Source: Streptosporangium lutulentum
GTDB lineage: Bacteria; Actinomycetota; Actinomycetes; Streptosporangiales; Streptosporangiaceae
DNA length: 64,000 bases
Assembly (NCBI RefSeq): GCF_030811455.1
Contig: NZ_JAUSQU010000001.1
Location: 3,100,001 to 3,164,000, forward strand
Reading direction: 5' to 3'
Position 1 is the stretch's first letter, and each line of letters begins with the position of its first letter. Below the pieces are notes generated by a model. The model did not search any database, had not been told where the DNA came from, and worked only from the letters and a program-made list of their open reading frames with translations. Below are positions 51,092-59,640 of this stretch, one piece after another. Position numbers and translations under genes: made by a program.

Positions 51092-51867
51092 GGGTGGGGA
51101 ACGGGGAAAGGGTCATCATGACCGCCTTCCGGATCCGACGCCTCCATGCCTGACGCAGTCCGCCACCGACACGCGACGCTGCCTGGAATTCTAAGCCGAC
51201 GGCCCCAGAAGAACAACTCAGGCCGGCCGCCCCACAACATCGGTGTTCACCTTCACCGCCGCCGCCCAGGTCCCGGGATAACCAAGGGCGCACCGGCTTC
51301 GCCGCGCCGTTGTGCGGAAGCTGACGTCTCTGCCACGTCCTTCTGCAGACTTCGAGTAGGGCGCTACTCGCATGCCGGGCTCCCCAGCGCGTGACAGTGA
51401 GAAATACGCGCGGCAATACCCGATGTAGGCAATGAACCACTGCTGCCTGGTCTCCCGCGCCCGCCGCACGATCTTAAAGATCAGCGCGACCTGGCCCTGG
51501 AAGAACGCGTTTTTAACCTGTTGGCAGCGCCTATGCGCACCCCCAGCACCCAGCTGACCAGCACCATAACGCCCGGCGAGTAAGGAAGGAGTGACTGCAA
51601 CACCCCGCAGTCCGTGGAAGCCGACGCTCACCCGAGCGCCTTGGCCTCCAGCCCAGCACCGGTGATGCCAAAGGTGTCGCCGCCGCTATCGGCATCGGTG
51701 GCGGGTGCCGGACTGATCACCTGAATCGCCGTCCCCACCATTATTGCCGCCGACCCACTACCCGACGACCTTCGCCAAGTGTTCGACCATCAATCTCATA
51801 CCAGTCACGAATCCACACCACTCCTGCGCATACCTACGACCAGTCTCATTCATCGGAAGGATCAGGA
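51092..51867. other. Long intergenic stretch without a recognisable gene
   Basis: About 775 bases between a leftward and a rightward gene. Frames in both strands are open for up to 137 codons (51218-51631, minus) but show no family signature. CATTCATCGGAAGGATC shortly before 51868 supplies the ribosome site of the repeat protein (GGAAGGA). The promoters of both neighbours must lie here. Confidence 0.4.
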
Positions 51868-52821
51868 ATGCCACGTAAACGCAAACGCGTCCTAGCGATC
51901 GTAATTGCTGTGTTCGCCACCCTCGCCTTTTCGGGTACAGTCTCACCGGTCGGTGCGGTTGCCGCAAATGATGCCGGCGTCCAGTCAACGGACCCGATCC
52001 TGTGGTACAACTCGGCCAACGGATCAGGCGGCATCGGTACCATCGACACCGGCGATAATCACGTGACGCTGCGCACATATCCGACGGGCGCGTTCGCTTC
52101 CAACTGGACCCACGCCGTTTCTACGGGGAACCGGATCCTGTGGTACAACTCGGCCAACGGATCAGGCGGCGTCGGCACCATCGACACCGGCAATAACCAT
52201 GTGACACTGCGCACGTATCCGGCGGGATCGTTCGCTTCCAACTGGACCCACGTCGTTGCTGCTGGGAACCGGATTCTTTGGTACAACTCGGCCAACGGAT
52301 CGGGTGGAGTCGGTGCTATCGACAGCGGTAATAACCATGTGACACTGCGCACGTATCCGGCGGGATCGTTCGCTTCCAACTGGACCCACGTCGTTGCTGC
52401 AGGGGGCCGGATTCTTTGGTACAACTCGGCCAACGGGTCAGGTGGGGTCGGTGCCATCGACGCCACCAATAGTCACCTGACACTGCGCACGTATCCGGCG
52501 GGATCGTTCGCTTCCAACTGGAACCGCGTTGTTTCGGTGGGGGGCCGGATCCTGTGGTACAACTCGGCCAACGGATCGGGTGGAGTCGGTGCCATCGACG
52601 CCACCAATAGCCACCTGACACTGCGCACATATCCGGCGGGATCGTTCGCTTCCAACTGGAACCGCGTTGTTTCGGTGGGGAACCGGATCCTGTGGTACAA
52701 CTCAGCCAACGGATCAGGGGGAATCGGTACCATCGACACCAGCAATAATCACGTGACGCTGCGCACATATCCGGCGGGAGCGTTCTATAGGAACTGGACC
52801 CACGTCACTGCGGCATCATAG
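51868..52821 (+). CDS. Secreted protein of six 46-residue repeats (propeller-like)
   Basis: A 317-residue exported protein: signal peptide 1-33 (VLAIVIAVFATLAFSGTVSP), a short linker, then six consecutive 46-residue units of the form ILWYNSANGSGG-G-IDT, NNHVTLRTYPAGSFASNW and THVVA-GNR. Units are 85-100 percent identical and the identity extends to the DNA (138-bp period), so the array is young. W-Y, DG/ID and the GG turn suggest a beta-propeller with one blade per unit, like sugar-binding lectins. It resembles, in style only, the propeller of the gene at 26746. Confidence 0.75.
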   Translation: MPRKRKRVLAIVIAVFATLAFSGTVSPVGAVAANDAGVQSTDPILWYNSANGSGGIGTIDTGDNHVTLRTYPTGAFASNWTHAVSTGNRILWYNSANGSGGVGTIDTGNNHVTLRTYPAGSFASNWTHVVAAGNRILWYNSANGSGGVGAIDSGNNHVTLRTYPAGSFASNWTHVVAAGGRILWYNSANGSGGVGAIDATNSHLTLRTYPAGSFASNWNRVVSVGGRILWYNSANGSGGVGAIDATNSHLTLRTYPAGSFASNWNRVVSVGNRILWYNSANGSGGIGTIDTSNNHVTLRTYPAGAFYRNWTHVTAAS

Positions 52822-52991
52822 ATATGATCCCGAACCTCGTTTGACCATTCGCGACCGGCCGGGGAAATCCAGCGATTCCGGTCTTGGTCGGCATTCCGCT
52901 GGTATCGCGCCGCTCTTGGGTGCTCGGTACGGAAGCAGGAGCCGTCGCCGGCGTTCAAGAGCTGTATCGGCTTCGGAAGTCGGCGCTGAAT

Positions 52992-53189
52992 TCAAAGCAA
53001 ATTCCCAATGCGCTTGAGTTTTCCGAAGCATCGTTCGACCAGATTGCGCCGCTTGTAGGTCTGGGCGTTGAAGGCGTGAGGGCGGCCTCCCCGGCCGCCC
53101 TCACGTTTGCGGTTAGCCGGTTGGTCCCTGCGTTCGGGGCCGAACTCCACCGGCAGCTTCCGGATCGTGCCCTGCGACACCCGGCCCAT
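52992..53189 (-). pseudogene. IS5-family transposase, C-terminal fragment
   Basis: The frame RRDQPANRKREGGRGGRPHA, FNAQTYKRRNLVERCFGKLK is the last conserved block of IS5-type transposases (GGRPP.F....Y..RN.VER.F..LK), with the catalytic Glu in VER. It ends after RIGNLL, and the upstream frame is unrelated. No terminal repeats were identified. Confidence 0.75.
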
Positions 53190-53340
53190 GTCGGGGTGCC
53201 GTCAAGAGTCGCGTCAGGAGCCGCAAACGATGGTGTTCCTGCAGGTGAGCGCCATCAACTGACGCCGTTCGGTGGCCGACCGAAGCCCCTCGTCCGGTCA
53301 GGGTCGTTCCGAGCGGAGCCGTTCGGCGCACGCTATCCTT

Positions 53341-53357
53341 TATATCCTACAGATATA
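53341..53357. promoter_or_regulatory. AT-rich inverted repeat at the oxidoreductase promoter
   Basis: TATATC-CTACA-GATATA, perfect 6-bp arms, just upstream of ATG 53368 within an unusually AT-rich patch (TATCCTTTATATCC). Likely an operator overlapping the -10 region. Confidence 0.45.
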
Positions 53358-53367
53358 GTGGGGTATC

Positions 53368-54816
53368 ATGGATCGTGTGGCAGGTTCTCCATCGGTTGCC
53401 GTCGTGGGCGGCGGCGCGAGCGGCACCTTGGCCGCAGTCCATCTTCTTCACCGGGCGCGGGCGCTCGCCATGCCGCTGGAAGTCGTGATGATCGACCAGT
53501 ACGGACGGCACGCGTTGGGGCAGGCGTACTCGACCACCGATCCGCATCACCTCCTCAACGCCTGTGTCGACAAGATGAGCGCGCTGGACGGCGATCCCGG
53601 ACATCTGTTGCGGTGGGCCCATGACAGGGGGCTGGACATCGCCGGCTCCGGTTACCTACCGCGGCAGGTGTACGGGCGCTACCTGCGCGACGTGCTGTCC
53701 GCCGCCGAAGATCGGCCTCTGCGCGTGGTCCGCAGGGTGACCGGTACGGCGAGCGCCCTGACCTGTGATCCGGGCGTGCGGGTCCGGTTGTCGCAGGGCG
53801 GGCACGTCGACGCCGACGCCGTCGTCCTGGCCCTGGGCAATCGCACCCCGACCGCGTGGCCGCACCTCGCGGATGCCGCGAGTCCACGTCACATCGCCGA
53901 TCCATGGGCGCCGAACGCGCTGGACCCGATCTGCGACGGCGCGCCGGTGCTCGTCCTGGGCACCGGATTGACCATGGTGGACGTGGCGGTCACCGTGACC
54001 CGGGCGCACCCGGACACGGTGGTGTACGCGGTGTCGCGGCACGCTCTGCTGCCCCGGACGCACCCGTATCCCCCGCCGTCTCCGGTCCCGGTGCCGATCC
54101 CGGACGGGCCACTGGGAGTCGCCGACCTGCTGCGTGCCGTACGCCTGGCGGTGAAGGACAACGCAGGCGACTGGCACGGCGTGGTGGACGGCCTGCGCCC
54201 GCAGGCCCAGAGGCTGTGGGCCCGGCTCACCCCGGATGACCAGAGGCGATTTCTGGGTGTGGCCGCCCGCTACTGGGAGGTCCACCGGCACCGGATTCCT
54301 CCCGCCACAGCCACCCGCATCGCCGACCTGCGGGCCACCGGCCGCCTTCGCGTGCTCCGCGGACAGGTGCTCCAGGCCACGGCCGTCCCCGACGGACTGC
54401 GCGCCCAGGTGGAGGCCGACGGCGCCGTTCGGGAGCTCGATGTCGGCTGGCTGGTCAACGCCACCGGGCCCGGGTCCGACATCGCCCGTGATCCCTTCCT
54501 CGCCTCCCTCATCGCCGGCGGCACGGCCCGGCCGGATCGGCTGCGGCTCGGCCTGGACGCCGGCCTGGGCGGCGCGGTCCTGGACGCGACGGGACACTCC
54601 GACGGCAGGGTCTTCACGCTGGGGCCCATGCTGCGCGGAAGCCTGTACGAGACGACGGCGATCCCGGAGATTCGCGCCCAGGCGGCGGCTCTCGCGTCAC
54701 GCCTCATCGAGGCGGTCACCGTCCGGCCCGGCCGGGCTCATCCCGAGTCCGGCTCCTCCGAGCGCGACGAGCCGCCACTGACCGCACCACCGGTACGGCA
54801 GGCGCGGTCAGCCTAG
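53368..54816 (+). CDS. FAD/NAD(P)-binding protein (PF13454-like)
   Basis: A 482-residue flavoprotein of the FAD-NAD(P)-binding/HpnW-like type. Rossmann motif at residues about 10-17 (VAVVGGGASGTLAAVHLL), then DQYGRHALGQAYSTTDPHHL with LLN-C, the family signature; second dinucleotide motif near 200 (VLVLGTGLTMVDVAVTV). LGPMLRGSLYETTAIPEIRA near 420 is conserved. Substrate unknown. The start is GTATC-ATG at 53368, just after an AT-rich palindrome and with almost no leader. It precedes formate dehydrogenase and cyanase genes, but a 258-bp gap makes a shared operon uncertain. Confidence 0.82.
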   Translation: MDRVAGSPSVAVVGGGASGTLAAVHLLHRARALAMPLEVVMIDQYGRHALGQAYSTTDPHHLLNACVDKMSALDGDPGHLLRWAHDRGLDIAGSGYLPRQVYGRYLRDVLSAAEDRPLRVVRRVTGTASALTCDPGVRVRLSQGGHVDADAVVLALGNRTPTAWPHLADAASPRHIADPWAPNALDPICDGAPVLVLGTGLTMVDVAVTVTRAHPDTVVYAVSRHALLPRTHPYPPPSPVPVPIPDGPLGVADLLRAVRLAVKDNAGDWHGVVDGLRPQAQRLWARLTPDDQRRFLGVAARYWEVHRHRIPPATATRIADLRATGRLRVLRGQVLQATAVPDGLRAQVEADGAVRELDVGWLVNATGPGSDIARDPFLASLIAGGTARPDRLRLGLDAGLGGAVLDATGHSDGRVFTLGPMLRGSLYETTAIPEIRAQAAALASRLIEAVTVRPGRAHPESGSSERDEPPLTAPPVRQARSA

Positions 54817-54960
54817 GGTCAGGAGTTCCTCGTGGAAACCGCCGACGTCACGCGCCCGGAAGGATGAAAAAAGCACGAGCCGGCCGCCCTGCCAGGTGAC
54901 GCGAGCCGCCTCGCGGAGACCCGTGTCGCCTCTGCTCTCGACCCCCGCGAGGCGTTGGCT
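54808..54960 (-). pseudogene. Unrecognised C-terminal remnant
   Basis: A minus frame ending at TGA 54808 reads LREAARVTWQGGRLVLFSSF and RARDVGGFHEELLTLG. It overlaps the 3' end of the FAD-protein gene by nine bases and has no start codon in frame with a ribosome site. Composition is protein-like; the family is unknown to me. Confidence 0.3.
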
Positions 54961-55074
54961 CGGCGAGCACCCACGTATAGACGCTGCCTATCAGTGGATA
55001 GAAGCAAACGCTTTGACCTGTGGATATTCGTTGGCGGAGAGTGAGATCACCCCCACCGACAAGGAGCAGCGGCA

Positions 55075-56235
55075 ATGGCCAAGGTTCTGTGTGTGCTGTA
55101 TGACGACCCGATCGACGGATACCCCAAGACCTATGCGCGCGACGACCTGCCGACGCTCGCGGGTTACCCGGGCGGGCAGACCCTGCCGACTCCCAAGGGC
55201 GTCGACTTCACCCCCGGTCACCTGCTCGGCAGTGTCTCCGGCGAGCTGGGCCTGCGGCACTTCCTCGAGGAGCGCGGCCACACCCTGGTCGTCACCTCCG
55301 ACAAGGAAGGCGCGGACTCGGTCTTCGACCGCGAACTGCCCGACGCGGACGTGGTGATCTCCCAGCCGTTCTGGCCGGCCTATCTCACGGCCGAACGCAT
55401 CGCGAAGGCGCCGAAGCTGAAGCTCGCGATCACCGCGGGCATCGGCTCCGACCACGTGGACCTCGACGCGGCCATCACGCACGGCGTCACCGTCGCCGAG
55501 GTCACCTACTGCAACAGCATCAGCGTCGCCGAGCACGTCGTCATGATGATCCTGTCGCAGGTGCGCAACTACATTCCGTCTCACCAGGTGGTACTCGACG
55601 GAGGGTGGAACATCGCCGACTGCGTGAGCCGCTCCTACGACGTCGAGGGCATGCACATCGGCACCGTCGCCGCGGGGCGGATCGGCCTGGCCGTACTGCG
55701 CCGCCTGAAGCCGTTCGATGTGCACCTGCACTACACCGACCGGCACAGGCTGCCCCGCGAGATCGAAGAGGAGCTGAACCTCACCTGGCACGCCGGCACG
55801 CAGGACATGGTCCCGCACTGCGACGTGGTCACCGTCAACGCCCCGCTGCACCCCGAGACCGAGGGCCTGTTCGACGACAGGCTCATCTCCACGATGAAGC
55901 GCGGTGCGTACCTGATCAACACGGCCCGGGCGAAGATCGCCGACCGCGACTCAATCGTCCGGGCCTTGGAGAGCGGTCAGCTGGCCGGCTACGCGGGCGA
56001 CGTCTGGTACCCCCAGCCCGCCCCCGCCGACCACCCCTGGCGCACCATGCCGCACCATGGGATGACCCCGCACATCTCAGGCTCCTCCCTGTCGGCCCAG
56101 GCCAGATACGCCGCCGGGACCCGGGAGATCCTGGAGAACTGGCTGGACGGCGAGCCGATCCGCGATGAATACCTGATCGTCCAAGGCGGCGGCCTCGCCG
56201 GCACAGGCGCCCACTCCTACTCCACCCGGACCTGA
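55075..56235 (+). CDS. fdh: NAD-dependent formate dehydrogenase
   Basis: A 386-residue D-2-hydroxyacid-dehydrogenase-fold enzyme that oxidises formate to CO2 with NAD. Signatures: FWPAYLTAERIAKAPKLKLA with ITAGIGSDHVDL (substrate domain), EVTYCNSISVAEHVVMMIL, the coenzyme loop GTVAAGRIGLAVLRR, acidic YTDRHR specifying NAD over NADP, NTARAKIADRD (catalytic Arg region) and MTPHISGSSLSAQARYAAG (catalytic His). Length and motifs match the Pseudomonas-type enzyme. AAGGAG precedes the ATG. Cyanase follows after 125 bases. Confidence 0.93.
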   Translation: MAKVLCVLYDDPIDGYPKTYARDDLPTLAGYPGGQTLPTPKGVDFTPGHLLGSVSGELGLRHFLEERGHTLVVTSDKEGADSVFDRELPDADVVISQPFWPAYLTAERIAKAPKLKLAITAGIGSDHVDLDAAITHGVTVAEVTYCNSISVAEHVVMMILSQVRNYIPSHQVVLDGGWNIADCVSRSYDVEGMHIGTVAAGRIGLAVLRRLKPFDVHLHYTDRHRLPREIEEELNLTWHAGTQDMVPHCDVVTVNAPLHPETEGLFDDRLISTMKRGAYLINTARAKIADRDSIVRALESGQLAGYAGDVWYPQPAPADHPWRTMPHHGMTPHISGSSLSAQARYAAGTREILENWLDGEPIRDEYLIVQGGGLAGTGAHSYSTRT

Positions 56236-56360
56236 CAACCGGCCCCGTACGGTCCCGGCGCGCGGGTCGGGACCGTACAGGGGGACAACCACCTGGTCTT
56301 CCCGCAGATACCCAGCGGATGAGCATGCGCTCGGCAACCGTCGACAACAACGGAGAAACC

Positions 56361-56804
56361 GTGGTCACCAAGCAAGAAGCAGCAGAAGCCGTCCGTCAGG
56401 CCAAGGTGGTGACCGGCGTGACATGGGACCAGCTCGCCAAGGCCGTCGGCCGGCCCCTGGCGTGGACCACGGCAGCACTGCTCGGCCAGCACCCGATGAG
56501 CAAGGACGAGGCGGCGACGGCAGCGGCCTTGCTTGAACTCGGCGAAGACGTCGCCCTCGCCTTCCAGTTGCAGCCCACCCGCGGAGCGTTCGACTCCCCC
56601 GTCCCTGTCGATCCGACCATCTACCGGCTTTATGAGGTCATCCAGGTCTACGGGCCCACCATCAAGGAACTGATCCACGAACAGTGCGGTGACGGCATCA
56701 TGAGCGCCATCAACTTCCGCCTGGACGTGAAGCGGGTGCCCGACCCGGCAGGTGACCGGGTCGTCATCACCCTCGACGGGAAGTATCTGCCGTATCAATG
56801 GTGA
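56361..56804 (+). CDS. cynS: Cyanase (cyanate lyase)
   Basis: Converts cyanate and bicarbonate to ammonia and CO2. 147 residues from GTG 56361, which has GGAG seven bases upstream; a longer frame from ATG 56319 is possible. N-terminal helix-turn-helix-like domain (VTWDQLAKAVGRPLAWTTAA, LLGQ) and C-terminal catalytic domain DPTIYRLYEVIQVYGPTIKE, containing the active-site Arg and Glu, then GDGIMSAINFRLDV with the catalytic Ser. Ends ITLDGKYLPYQW. Co-directional with formate dehydrogenase; both handle one-carbon units and yield CO2. Confidence 0.92.
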   Translation: MVTKQEAAEAVRQAKVVTGVTWDQLAKAVGRPLAWTTAALLGQHPMSKDEAATAAALLELGEDVALAFQLQPTRGAFDSPVPVDPTIYRLYEVIQVYGPTIKELIHEQCGDGIMSAINFRLDVKRVPDPAGDRVVITLDGKYLPYQW

Positions 56805-56842
56805 CGGCCACGCTCGCACGGGGACGGCACCGTCCGAGCGAT

Positions 56843-56935
56843 GTTTTCGGGCAGCTCGGCGACCTGGAGGTGGACGCGGTGGCGAAAGAGCTCGACGTCC
56901 TTCTTGAGGACACCCTTCGCGAGGTGGCTTCCTGA
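56843..56935 (+). pseudogene. Short helical C-terminal remnant
   Basis: VFGQLGDLEVDAVAKELDVL, then LEDTLREVAS, ending at TGA 56935, looks like the last helices of a small regulator or transporter-associated protein. No start codon or other part is present. It lies between cyanase and the alcohol dehydrogenase gene. Confidence 0.25.
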
Positions 56936-56978
56936 CCCCGATGACGGAGAACCCGGCGGGGTCGCGAGGGACGAGCCC

Positions 56979-58067
56979 TCACGTCCCCGCGGCCAGGTCG
57001 CGATCCACGATCACCGCGATCTTGCCCAGCGTTTCGCCGCCCTCCTTCAGCGACCGCAGTCCGGCGCTGATCGCCTCGACGGTGCTGTCGACGGTCTGGC
57101 TGACGTGCGGGATCACGAGTCCCTTCGTCGCCCACTCCATCGCCAGGTCCATCCCGCGCTGGAGGAAGCCACGCGCCTCGCCGTCGAGCATGGCGGGTTC
57201 GGAGAAGTAGCGCAGCAGGTTGACGTTGACATGCCTGGCTTCGCGCCCGGCCAGGATGGCGTCCACCGGGCTGTGCGTCTCGGCCAGGCGGGTCGTCCTG
57301 CCGGGGCCGACACCGAGCACGATCCAGCTGCCACCCCGCCGGACGGTCTTCGCGGTCTCGGCGAAGCTCTGCTCGCTGTACGTGGTGTCGAAGACCAGGT
57401 CAACGCCCCGGCCGTCCGTCAGCTCCGCGATCTCGGCGGCGATGTCGTCACGCTTGTAGTCGAAGACGAAGTGCGCGCCGGACTGCCGGGCCAGCGTGAT
57501 CGACTGCGGCCTGCCACCACTGCTGATCACCGTCCCGGCGTCCAGGGCACGTGCCGCCATCTGCACGGCCAGATGCCCGACACCGCCCCCACCGCCCGGT
57601 ACGTAAACCGTGGCACCGGGCTGGACGGCCCCGTAGAGACCCGCGAAAGCCGAGAGGAAGCACATGGGAAGCGCCGCCGCGTCACGGAAGCTCACGGACG
57701 GCGGCTTGCGGGCGGTGAGGAACCGCGGTGCGACGGCGTAGGAATCGCCGTCACCACCCGTCGCGGCCCAGCCCCCGTCACCGTTCAGGCCCGCCATGGC
57801 GGCCACCTCGTCACCGACGGCCACGCCCTCCACGTCACGGCCCACATCGGCCACCACGCCGGCGAGGTCGAAACCGAGCACGACGGGAGGCGTCCGTCCC
57901 ATGAAGTTGAGGTCGGCCAGCTTGTACTCCAGCGGGTTGAGCGACGAAGCGGCGACGCGGATCAGCACCTCGTCGGCCGCCGGCCGCGGGACGGGAACGC
58001 GTACCGCCTCAAGTGGCAGCCCGGCGCGGTCCCTCGTATAACCGACACCGAGAAAGGTCTGCTCCAT
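56979..58067 (-). CDS. Zinc-free NADP-dependent alcohol dehydrogenase/quinone oxidoreductase
   Basis: A 362-residue medium-chain dehydrogenase. VRVPVPRPAADEVLIRVAAS with SLNPLEYK and VVLGFDLAGVVADVGRDVEG form the GroES-like domain, lacking the zinc-ligand Cys residues; GATVYVPGGGGGVGHLAVQM is the nucleotide loop; LVFDTTYSEQSFAETAKTVR follows. It resembles quinone or enoyl reductases. ATG 58067 is preferred over GTG 58076. It starts 15 bases after the DUF302 gene in the same direction, so both are probably one operon. Confidence 0.85.
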   Translation of the reverse strand: MEQTFLGVGYTRDRAGLPLEAVRVPVPRPAADEVLIRVAASSLNPLEYKLADLNFMGRTPPVVLGFDLAGVVADVGRDVEGVAVGDEVAAMAGLNGDGGWAATGGDGDSYAVAPRFLTARKPPSVSFRDAAALPMCFLSAFAGLYGAVQPGATVYVPGGGGGVGHLAVQMAARALDAGTVISSGGRPQSITLARQSGAHFVFDYKRDDIAAEIAELTDGRGVDLVFDTTYSEQSFAETAKTVRRGGSWIVLGVGPGRTTRLAETHSPVDAILAGREARHVNVNLLRYFSEPAMLDGEARGFLQRGMDLAMEWATKGLVIPHVSQTVDSTVEAISAGLRSLKEGGETLGKIAVIVDRDLAAGT

Positions 58068-58082
58068 GTCCGCCACCCCTCT

Positions 58083-58637
58083 CTACCTCGTACGGGCGCC
58101 CGCCGGGACGAGCCGTTCCGGCACGGGCACGCCGAGGTGGTCGAGAAGAGCGGCGACCTTCCGGTCGAGTTCGACGCCGACGGCCGCTATCTGCGGATCG
58201 CCGAAGGAGGCGAACTGCGCGCTCGGCTGGTCGAAGGAGAAACGCGTCACCCCGCGGGTGTCCTCGTAGATCGTGGTACGCAGAGGCGCGTAGAGCAGGA
58301 TGCCGGGATCGTGGTGGAACATCCGCTGGGCGATGGTGTGGTTGCCCATCAGGTACTGCGTGCTGTGCCACCGGTCACCGGATCCGTGCATGATCGCCGT
58401 GTTGTCCAGGCTCCAGAAGATCATGAAGCCGTGGGGCGCGTTCTCCGCGACGGTTCGCAGGACGGCGGCCCAGTCGGCATTGGAGAGGCGCAGGCGTTCG
58501 TACTTCGCCATGTCGAGCGGCGGCACCGCCCGCTCGTACCTCTCCCGGAAGGCCGCGAACGGCATGCCCGTGTCCACGGTCAGCCGGTGGACCTCGCGCG
58601 CGACGTCCTCAACGGAGTGGGTCTGGATGGCCGTCAT
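58083..58637 (-). CDS. DUF302-domain protein
   Basis: A 184-residue protein. After an N-terminal helical part (FAAFRERYERAVPPLDMAKY), the DUF302 core appears as FMIFWSLDNTAIMHGSG, QYLMGNHTIAQRMFHHDPGI and LLYAPLRTTIYEDT, with the late SFDQPSAQFASFGDPQI. The domain is a small alpha/beta fold often linked to stress or sulfur metabolism; the reaction is unknown. GGGGGAA precedes the ATG. First gene of the unit with the dehydrogenase; divergent from the MarR gene. Confidence 0.8.
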   Translation of the reverse strand: MTAIQTHSVEDVAREVHRLTVDTGMPFAAFRERYERAVPPLDMAKYERLRLSNADWAAVLRTVAENAPHGFMIFWSLDNTAIMHGSGDRWHSTQYLMGNHTIAQRMFHHDPGILLYAPLRTTIYEDTRGVTRFSFDQPSAQFASFGDPQIAAVGVELDRKVAALLDHLGVPVPERLVPAGARTR

Positions 58638-58804
58638 GGTGATTCCCCCTTCACCGGTGCGGGCAGGTGTGGCAGTTCGCTCCGTGGGCGGAGCCGGCGT
58701 CGCCGTACGGCAGGGCGCGGTTCCCGCATCTCCTCCAGGACAGGACTGCCGACCGACATGACTTTCGAAACAAAAGTCGCTCTACGTGCGACGCTACGCT
58801 TGAC

Positions 58805-58824
58805 ACTTCTCAAATGCAAGCCAG
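58805..58824. promoter_or_regulatory. Operator candidate shared with the HxlR gene
   Basis: ACTTCTCAAATGCAAGCCAG agrees at 15 of 20 positions with 60544-60563, the promoter region of the HxlR gene. It lies about 170 bases upstream of the DUF302 start. A TTGACA-like -35 box (58799) is adjacent on the plus strand. Confidence 0.5.
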
Positions 58825-58963
58825 GGTTCGGCGTTCGAGGGCCCGACCTTCCGGCGACGCATGGGGATACGACGCCCCCCGCGAAAGCCGCGCCGGGGGG
58901 CTGCCGCCGCCCGTGCGACCAGCCGCCCCCTCCCACTTGCGCACAGCCGGCTTGCTCGCTATC

Positions 58964-58989
58964 TTCCCAGGAAGATGGTTTCCCAGGAA
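58964..58989. promoter_or_regulatory. Tandem MarR operator candidates
   Basis: TTCCCAGGAA, a palindrome with TTCC/GGAA arms, occurs twice, at 58964-58973 and 58980-58989, 16 bp apart and just upstream of GTG 59010. Likely autoregulatory sites of the MarR protein; TATCTT at 58960 may be the -10 box. Confidence 0.55.
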
Positions 58990-59009
58990 GAATTGGTGGT
59001 CACAAGCTT

Positions 59010-59618
59010 GTGAGAGATGCGGATCTCAGTCCCGGTCGCCCCGACCGCCAGGACCCCGACGACGAAACACCGCGCGTCAGCGGACCCGACCCCATGGGGG
59101 TAGCCGCCCTCTGGCAGCGCGAACTGCCGGGCCTCGACGTCACCAACATCGTGCTGGCATCAGCGGTCCACCGGATCGCGCAGCTCCTCGAACAGGACTT
59201 CACACAACTCGCCAAGGAGTACGACCTTCTGCCCTCCGAAATGCGGATCCTGCTGGCTCTGCGCCGTTCCCCGCCGGACTACGCGCTCAGCCCGACCCAG
59301 CTGTTCCGCCGGCTCATGGTCACCTCCGGCGCGGTGACCAAGCAGGTGAACCGGCTGTGCGAACGCGGCCTGGTGAGCAGGCATCTCGACCCGCAGACGC
59401 CACGCGGGCAGCTCGTCCGCCTGCAACCGGCCGGAAGGCACATCGCCGACCAGGCGGTGCGCCGGATGTGCGCGGTGCACGCGGGGCTGGAAACCCTGGA
59501 CAGGGCCGAGGCGCGCCAGGACATCGTGATGTTGCAACGCGTGCTGGGCGCACTGGACCCCTCTGTCGGCTCCCCTGGCGGCTCCCCTGGTGCGGACAGC
59601 GCGCACTCGTACCCGTAA
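59010..59618 (+). CDS. MarR-family regulator
   Basis: About 202 residues. Core about 55-165: IAQLLEQDFTQLAKEYDLLP with SEMRILLALRRSPPDYALSP, then TQLFRRLMVTSGAVTKQVNR (recognition helix) and LCERGLVSRHLDPQTPRGQL (wing). N-terminal 35 residues (SPGRPDRQDPDDE) are polar and may be disordered; starting at ATG 59094 would remove 28 of them. The frame is open far upstream, but only as antisense to the dehydrogenase. The SDR gene follows after 22 bases, so it is probably co-transcribed. Confidence 0.82.
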   Translation: MRDADLSPGRPDRQDPDDETPRVSGPDPMGVAALWQRELPGLDVTNIVLASAVHRIAQLLEQDFTQLAKEYDLLPSEMRILLALRRSPPDYALSPTQLFRRLMVTSGAVTKQVNRLCERGLVSRHLDPQTPRGQLVRLQPAGRHIADQAVRRMCAVHAGLETLDRAEARQDIVMLQRVLGALDPSVGSPGGSPGADSAHSYP

Positions 59619-59640
59619 GCCACGAACCAAAGGACATAAA

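Noticed and set aside
51868..52821. 138-bp tandem repeats considered as a non-coding satellite
   Set aside because: The period is a multiple of three, the frame is open throughout with a signal peptide, and changes are mostly conservative at protein level.
56841..59000. Long plus-strand frame leading into the MarR gene
   Set aside because: Only its last 200 codons match a family; the rest is antisense to the dehydrogenase and DUF302 genes.
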